Shown here: piece after piece, positions 57,401 through 64,000 of the stretch
Position numbering within the stretch: position 1 is the stretch's first letter
Layout: every line of letters begins with the position of its first letter
DNA from: Aquila chrysaetos chrysaetos
Taxonomy: Eukaryota > Chordata > Aves > Accipitriformes > Accipitridae
Assembly: GCF_900496995.4 (NCBI RefSeq)
Contig: NC_044016.1
Location: forward strand, 21,432,932 to 21,496,931
DNA length: 64,000 nt
Direction of reading: 5' to 3'
Position numbers and translations under genes: made by a program
The notes under the pieces: generated by a model
Databases searched by the model: none
Seen by the model: only the letters and a program-made list of their open reading frames with translations
Told to the model about the DNA's origin: nothing

Positions 57401-60400
57401 TGCAGCCCCATGCACTGTGCCCTGGGGCTGACACGCTGGGTCTGGAAAGGGTGCTCTGCTAAGATGGGAAAGAAGTAACCTCCCGCCTGGTGTCCCAGCG
57501 AGGGAACCGCTGACACAATCTCGGGCTGCCAGGCCTCGCCTTGGCCACCACTGGGGCAGAGCCCCTGGCTCATCCCGGCACACCACTTACATCGATGGAG
57601 CAGCCCAGCAGGGACCCCCTCTCCAGTGCCTTGCGGATGATCTGGCCCATGTTGCGCGGCGGCCGCTTGAGGTCATACATCTCTGCCACGCCGCCGGTGA
57701 AGTCCTCGAAGCCCTCGGTGGTGCTTCCCCCTGAGAGTGCCTCGTAGCAGCCGTTCAGCCTGAGCACCGTCAGAGAGAGGGGCGCGTGAAGTGACAAGGA
57801 TGTAGCACACTGCTGCTCCCCAGGCACCCAGAACAAGCAGGGCCAGGGATAGAAGAGACCCCCTCCCTGCCGCCCCGCACAGTGACCTGCCCTGTCCCCC
57901 ACCCGCCCACGTGCCCACCACAGGAGTACCCACTTGGCATAGGCCTTCTCCAGCAGAGCACTCCAGAATTCAGTGCACTCTGCCGAGTGCACGAACAGAA
58001 GCTCTCCGTCCTTGGTGGGCAGCTGGTCATCCACCACCACGTCCACCCACTCACCGAACTGCCAGATCTGGGGGATCAGAAGAGAGTGGAGTGAGCTCAG
58101 AGCATCACACAACTTGCTCATCCCTACCCCAGAGGGATGCCCTCAATCCACTGCCCTCCCTCCTGTCCCCAGCCCACCACCTGTGGAGGGTCAGGAGTTC
58201 CCAGCCCACCTGGAAGTGGAAGATGCCGGCATAGTCCTCCTGGAAGCTCTGCCCGTGGGGCACCACACGGTGCAGGAGCTCCTCATTGAGTGTGAGGGAG
58301 CCGATGGCAGCCAGCAGCCAGCAGTCACCTGGGGAAGGAGAGGAAGCCAGTGTGAGCACCCACCACCTCCCTAGCTGGGGTGGTAGGCGGTGGATGTGTA
58401 GGAGCCCACGGCATGCTCTCCTTGCAAACAGCTCAAAAAGCACGCGGAGAAACCAGAGAGGGTCCAGCAGACAGAGCTCAGGAAGCCAGGCTTGTTCAGC
58501 CTGCCTCAGAGAGAAGTATTAACTCAAGGAACAATCCTCCCTGACCTGGAGCCTGTGTCCAGACCACCATGTACTGTCAGCACCAACAGCCCCCTTCTGC
58601 AGCCATTTATCTAGACCCTCCTGGGACTCATTCGTATGACTGCCCTCCACATCTCAGACAGGGAGTTCTGCAGTGGAATTACATTTTGCATTAAAAAAAA
58701 CATTTTATCAAACGAGAGGTTTAATGCTGCTGCCCCAGCTTCTCAAATTGCAAGCAACACCACCACACTTTTCCTTCCAAGTGCTCTTAACCACAAGTGC
58801 TGCTCCAGGCCAGCACTGCGCTTTAAGTTCTTTGCCTTGGTTCCCCTTTCTCTTTTGCCTTTGAAGCCTGTCACACCTTAGCCTTGAGCCTGGATAACCT
58901 GTACCAAGCTGTGGTTTGACAAAATGGCATTTCAGACTTTCTAATGACCAATTGAACACTGCCACAGTGCTCTGGGCTGTTACGTGCTCCAGTTACCACC
59001 TCGAGTTTGTTCTAATTACTGGATGCATTAAATGTGGTTAGCCCTGAAACCAGCGTGCTATGTGTGCTAAGGTACACAATACTCCCAATCAAGTGCCCAA
59101 CTTGATCCAGATTAGGACGACACTCTTGGTGATGCCCGGATCTGGTTCCCATGACCACGAAATCCCAGCTGCCAGCCCTGCCAGCCTACACAGCCCATTA
59201 ACACTGCTCTTCTTGTCTCAGTACCTTTGTCTTGGAATACACCCCTGGAGAAACAACAAATCACCACCTGTACTCCGTAGCTCTCCTCTCAGTTCCCTTC
59301 TGCCACACCACATTGCTTTGCAAGCACTCTGTCATGACCAGCACATCCTCACCTCCGTTTGTTACTGTCATCCAGCTGCCATCCCTCACCATTTACCAAA
59401 GCAGGGAGCTCTTTGAAGCAGCTCCTGGCGTTGTTGTCAGCATGTGTCAGGCATGGATCCACCTGACATCTCCCCTGATCTTAGCATGGTCAAGCTGTGC
59501 ACACATCGACCCATTTTCATGGAGCCTTAACCTAGAGCCACCAGGAGGCACAGGGTATCCCCTGCCTTCCAGTTTCTACTGCACTAAAACGGGAAGGGAG
59601 GCTTTGGTACAGAGATGGTTGTGCAGAGGCTGACATGAAAATGTGCTGCGTGGGCCTGGGGAAAGGTGCTGTGAAACTAGTCCACCCTCAACCTTACACA
59701 AACATCTCTTCTCCAGCCACGTCAACCCTCCCCAGCCACTGCTCTCCAGACCAAGGTCTGGGGACAGAGCTCCAGCACTCACCCAGAGCCCCCTGGCAGA
59801 TGTCCGTCCGGGTTGCACCATCAACGATGAACTGAGGGTCATCCACTAATTCCTGCAGGAGGAAGAGAGAATCAGATGCTGGTGCTAGGTCTCGGCAGGG
59901 CCTGGGCTTCTGGGGGGCTGGCACCTGCTGCAGTTCTGAGTCGGGAGGAAGGGTATATGGTCCCTGAGAGTTGCACCCCACCTGCCCTCTGCCAGGGAAA
60001 TCTGCTTGACTGCAACCCCAAGGCCATCACAGTAAGGCCAAGGGAAAGCAAGATCTTCTGCTGTAGCCATGGGAGGACACAGCTAGACAGACTAACGGCA
60101 TTCCCCTTGCACTCGTGGCACCAGGAGATATACACCCTCAAAAGCCCCAGTCACCGAGGGTGACATCCATGCCATGACACCCAGAAGCAATGACATAGCC
60201 CACCCATTTTAAAGCCCATGGTCAGCTGCCCAGAGAAAGCAGGGCCTGCTAGACATGATGCTTTTCTGAGCAGACACTCATAGGGCATTGCTCTAGGCCC
60301 TTGGGAAAGTGGGCTATGAAGCACATGAGGGACTTTGAGCACCAAGAGGAGCAGACCAGGGCCAGACTGCAGCTTGGCAAACCACATCAGTGCAGACATT

Positions 60401-60697
60401 GCAGGGTAGGGATGCCAGCCCAGCCCGAGGAAAAGCAAGCCCAGCACTTACCGACGGACGCTTCCACTCCACTCCCCGCGTCTTGCTGGAGTGTGGCCCC
60501 AGCTCCTTGAATCCAAGGGCAGAGGGGCCAGCTGGGAACTGGGGGTCCCTAAAGAGGGTGCCGCTCTCAATGCACTCCTGTTTAAGGGCCTCATAGTCCT
60601 GGTTGAGGTACTTGATAGCGTTATTGTGTTGGCCAACCCCCTCGGCTCTCAGGCGGTCCCTCTGCAGACGGGCAGCCATCCCACCAAAGGGCATCAT
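51741..60697 (-). CDS. CAPN11: Conventional calpain large subunit (avian mu/m-type), 705 aa
   Basis: A calcium-dependent cytosolic cysteine protease. Coding exons: 60697-60452, 59852-59783, 58328-58210, 58067-57934, 57759-57591, 56997-56914, 56827-56742, 56532-56458, 56051-55891, 55811-55642, 55422-55411, 55109-54898, 54776-54737, 54486-54421, 54077-54020, 53934-53870, 53010-52942, 52810-52732, 52269-52153, 52077-52019, 51767-51741. They sum to 705 codons plus stop with every phase matching, the length of chicken mu/m-calpain. The triad is intact: Cys108 in GDCW, His265 in KGHAYS, Asn289 in RNPWG. A C2-like domain (about 355-520) and five EF-hands (about 535-705) follow; the end is WLLLTMCG. 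A 12-nt micro-exon encodes VPEE. CAPN11 rather than CAPN1 is chosen because avian mu/m-calpain has been classed as the CAPN11 orthologue, and because MYMX is adjacent as in human. Two ATGs stand in tandem; the first is used here. Confidence 0.95.
56742..60697 (-). other. CAPN11: CAPN11 exons for anchor helix and protease core
   Basis: Seven exons encode residues 1-303. They cover the N-terminal helix, PC1 with the catalytic Cys108 (exon 58328-58210), and PC2 with His265 (exon 56997-56914) and Asn289 (exon 56827-56742). Sizes 70, 119, 134, 169, 84 and 86 bp equal those expected for classical calpain genes, so no rearrangement has happened here. Confidence 0.93.
58329..59782 (-). other. CAPN11: CAPN11 intron, about 1.45 kb
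   Basis: AT-richer than the rest of the gene and free of coding signal. Around 58.44-58.51 kb a stretch with TTGTTCAGCCTG followed by AGAGAGAAG vaguely resembles an internal CR1 LINE segment, but divergence is too high to be sure. Confidence 0.4.
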
Positions 60698-60734
60698 GGC
60701 TGGGCACCGGCAGCGCTACCTTCAGCTCCGCTCC

Positions 60735-63700
60735 CTGCAACAAAACAGGCATGGCTGGGCTGAGGCAGGGCCCGGTACCCATGCACCCCCCTGTGGACAT
60801 CAGCCATTTCACACAGTGCCAGGCTTAGAGGCCGGATCTCCAATTCCCCACCACCCCCACAGCAGGGATCTTCTCCGTCAGCATTGCCCTGGGACAGCGA
60901 GCAGAGCCGCCACATAGAGCATTCCCAGGGTGGGCCCACACACCAGGAGGACCTCCCCAGATCCCATCCCTAGCAGCAGCCCCGTTCTGATCCATGGCCT
61001 CCAGCCCGGCCATCGCAGCCCTGCTGTCTTTAGGGGACACCGAAGGAGCAGAGCGGCTTTGAGGGCCAGCTACAAGGAGGCAGCTCACTGGTGGTCGGGC
61101 CGTGGCTCTCCCGTCCTGTCCGTCCCTGCTGTGCGGAAGGGCTGAGCCCGGAGGAATTTCAGACGCTTTCCGCCCCCAACAGCCTCTCCTCCCGGCGCAG
61201 CTTTCCAGGACCTTCCCTCGTCCCAGCTCCTCCTCGCCTGTCGCAGCCAGGAGGGCGTCAGCGACCGCCCCGCAGCTTTTCCCAGCCCTGGGCCCCTCTC
61301 CCTCTCCCTCAAAAGCAGCCCCGGCTGCCTAAGCACTGAGTCAATAGGGCCGGGAAGGGAGGAGCCCAGTGGGGCGCAGAGACAGCTCTGTCTATGGGGC
61401 CAGCGGAGGACGAGGGAAGGAAGAGGCGGGACGGCCCTTCCCGGCACGCACACAGGCAGGGTGACTCAAGCCTCGCCGACCGCCGGTGGTGCTGCCTGCT
61501 GGGAGGCACTGGGAAAGGGATGGGGCTGCAGCGGGGCACCCCGGCACCAGGAGACCGGGGCAGGGCAGACCCTGCAGAGCCCCCCCCCACCCCAGCGGTC
61601 CCTTGCCACAGGCCTTCCTCCCAGGGGGTTTAACTGGCAGCTCATGGCCGTGTGCTTCGAACTGGCGTGACACGGCTGTCGGGTGTGCCTGGCCCCGCTG
61701 CCCTGCCCCACTGCGCCCGCTGCGGTGGGGCAAGCCCCAACTGCCCTCCCTGCCCCTGGCTGCCCTTGGCCCTACTCAGGCACCCGTGGCAGGAGCCGGC
61801 GCTCGCGCCCACCGCACCGCCCAGGCTGGAAGGGGCCTCCGGGGGCCGTCTGGTCCAACCCCCCACGCAAGCAGGGTCACCTGCAGCAGGGCCGCAAGGC
61901 AGGTGCCACCACCGTGGGCCCACCGGCGTTTGCGGCTTACCCTGCCCCGCTCCCCAGCCATCTTGGGTCCTGCTCGGCAGGGCTGGTGCTGAATACTCTG
62001 GAGGTTTCTCCGCACGAGGCAGGGGAGCAGTCCTTGGGTAAATAACCCAGGAGCCAGCAATCCACTCAGAGCAGTGGGCTAGGATGCCAGTGCTGGCCTG
62101 TGGCCTCCCCAGCGCCCCATCCCAAGGGAGCAGGGTGCAGCCTGGCTCCGGAGAGGCGGCTCTCCTTGTCCTGAAGTGCTGTGATAGTTAAGGGAAGGCA
62201 GGCAACAGCAAAAAGGGTGCAAGCTCTTGGCAGGTGCATGGGGCATAAATCTGGCTGCTAACCCAAGGGGCTGCCCTAATCAGAAGCTTTTCAGGAGGAA
62301 AATCTGCTCCTCCCCATCACTCCGCCTGTCCTGGGATGCTCTAAACCCGCTGTCCTTCTCAAAGACAGCACCAGCCCTTCTGTCCTCTACAATGGCCCCA
62401 AATCTATGGAGCTCAGCCTTTTCCACCATCTCCTCCCCCCAACTCCGGCTCCGCAGCCAGCACCCTGGCAGCCTCTCCCAGCAGCGAGGCACTTGTTGCC
62501 TGCAGAGCTGGTGGAATGACTCCTCTGGTCTGAGCCGCTGCCCAGAGCTCAGGGGGGCTGCAGGAGGAGGAATCCCAAATGCAGCCACCTGCACAGCCTC
62601 CAGCTCCCACCTTGCTACCTCCCCAGCACTCACACCACAGCCTGCCGAGGGCCGGAGCCCCTGCCAGGCTCCCTGCACCCTCTCCCATCCTGCCTACTGG
62701 CACTGGACATGGCCGCGGACACAGGGAGCTGTGTGCAGTCCAGACGTGGGCACCGTGTGAGTTATTCTTAGCTCTGTGGCTCAAAATACTCGGGAAGGTT
62801 GTGCTTAGCAGCAGACGGAGGTCACGCAAGCGCAGAGTGAGGAAAACCATTTCAGACCCCAGGATGGGACAGGAACCGTGCGGGGTCTTAAGCAATGGCG
62901 TCAGTTGCTGACACCCCCCCCCAGGCTGATGCTGATGGACACTGCAGGTCCTCCACGGGGGGAGGAAAGAGCGTGCAGAGACAAACCAACCCCCCAGGGC
63001 AGTCTTCCACACCAGGCAACATCCAACCACAATATGATGCTTTCCAGTATCAGAGACACCTCTCATCCCTCCAAGGTGGGAGCCGAAACACATGCTGGTC
63101 CCCTCAGGGTCCCTGATACCTCGTGCACCTTAGTGCATACTGAAACCCCCCTGGACAGCATCATTGCTGAAGTCCAGCCAAAAATCTCTGCAGACTTCTG
63201 CTTTGCCAGCTGCTCTTGGAGATCGAAGGAAGGGGGAGCTCCCTTCTTTAAAACCAGCCAGGCCAAGCCCAGACACCGCATCCTGCCGCATACTCAGCTC
63301 GGGGCAAGGAACCACAGCCACCCATAGGGTGCCACACTGTGCAAGCAGCTCTCAGGCCCTTCCCAGCCCTCCGGGTGACAAAAATCTTCATTTCCCACAA
63401 GCTCCCCTTTTATGTTCCCGCATCCCCTCGACGAAATGCGGAGTCGGCTTGGGGTCGGCATCGCATCCCGGGTCGCCGCCGTACCCAGTTTACTCGCCGC
63501 CCTGATTGGGAAGCCTCCGGGTCTCTGCGACTGCATTATCTAATGCAAAAATCCCCGCGGATAAAAGGGGGGTGGAGGAAGGGGGGCAGGGATAGGGAAG
63601 CCTGGAGCAGCTCAGAGCCCGGGGGGCCCTCGCCGTCGAGCGGGCAGGGCGTTCGCCCCCGCGGCGGAGGAGCCCTGCCCGCCCGGCGGCGGCTGCCCCT

Positions 63701-63774
63701 CCGGTACTAACCCCGTGCTAGGGGTCGGATAAGGGTGAGGATGGGGATGGGGATGGAGGGGGGGGTGGACTTAC
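60735..63774 (-). other. CAPN11: CAPN11 intron 1, about 3.0 kb
   Basis: Separates the non-coding first exon from the ATG exon, as in other classical calpain genes. It contains a CR1 fragment at 61822-61905. No additional coding exon was found. Confidence 0.7.
61822..61905 (-). mobile_element. Diverged CR1-type LINE fragment
   Basis: The plus strand shows the succession GGCTGGAAGGGGCCTCCGG, then GTCTGGTCCAACCCCC, then AGCAGGGTCACCTGCAGCAGG. These are the familiar landmarks of the 3' part of avian CR1 read in antisense, here GC-shifted and truncated on both sides. CR1 elements dominate interspersed repeats in birds and other sauropsids, which supports the host assignment. Confidence 0.75.
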
Positions 63775-64000
63775 GGAAGCTGCTGCCGCCGCCACCGCCC
63801 TGCCCGCTTCAGCCCAGCCCGGCCCGGCTCGGTACGGCCCCGCGGAAGGTGGGGTTTCAGCGGGCAGGATGTGCGAGCAAAGGCGGGGGGGCGGTGGGAG
63901 GGGGACTTAAAGGCGCAGCGACTTCTCACAGCTACCGGGAAGTGATTTAGCGGGGCTGCAGGTGCGGTCCTGGCCGCTGTCACCCCCTCCCAGCTCCCGG
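63400..64000 (-). promoter_or_regulatory. CAPN11: CAPN11 CpG-rich promoter region
   Basis: CpG-dense sequence around the non-coding first exon with no clear TATA box. An ETS-like CCGGGAAGTG lies near 63936-63945. The transcription start is probably within 63.85-63.95 kb, but the exact position cannot be read. Confidence 0.6.
63775..63900 (-). other. CAPN11: CAPN11 non-coding first exon (5' UTR)
   Basis: A strong donor GTAAGT (63774-63769 on the minus strand) ends a CpG-rich exon with no in-frame start. The coding exon begins after an acceptor at 60734 with 37 nt of further 5' UTR. The upstream end of this exon is approximate. Confidence 0.65.

Noticed and set aside
58435..58520. Possible internal CR1 LINE fragment in a CAPN11 intron
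   Set aside because: Only a short partial resemblance; not strong enough to annotate as a mobile element.

Overview
The window looks like a GC-rich, gene-dense piece of a bird genome. The support is a 705-codon calpain with the length and exon pattern of the classical avian mu/m-calpain, short introns, few interspersed repeats, and a decayed CR1-type LINE fragment near 61.8 kb. All genes I can support lie on the minus strand.

From right to left (5' to 3' on the minus strand) there are three genes. (1) A conventional calpain, assigned to CAPN11, runs from a CpG-rich promoter and non-coding first exon at about 63.8 kb, through 21 coding exons (60697 down to 51741), to a poly(A) signal at about 50.48 kb. 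The protease triad, C2-like domain and penta-EF-hand domain are intact. (2) A 62-codon ORF at 43790-43602 has the features of myomixer (MYMX, myomerger/minion), the myoblast fusion micropeptide. In human, MYMX lies next to CAPN11 on 6p21.1, so the synteny agrees. Between them, at about 47.6-47.75 kb, sits a cluster of muscle motifs (MEF2, two MCAT, two CAGCTG E-boxes). (3) A 2076-codon gene reconstructed from 32 phase-compatible coding exons (43165 down to 23723) encodes a disordered N-terminus, two blocks of spectrin-like helical repeats, a long disordered region with one 1.5-kb exon, and a C-terminal beta-spectrin-type PH domain. It has no calponin-homology actin-binding domain that I can find, and I cannot match it to a named gene. 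It begins only 437 bp downstream of the MYMX stop codon, with no canonical poly(A) signal in between.

The left part (1 to about 23.37 kb) has no gene I can support. It holds a CpG island at 9.6-10.6 kb with a remarkable 79-nt near-perfect hairpin, a polypyrimidine tract at 12.06 kb, and a second GC-rich island at 17.4-18.0 kb with a consensus CTCF motif.

The most interesting points are the CH-less spectrin/PH gene beside a calpain, the unannotatably small MYMX and its crowding against that gene, the muscle cis-regulatory cluster, and the hairpin. Exons were called from reading frame, GT/AG boundaries and phase; no alignment could be run.
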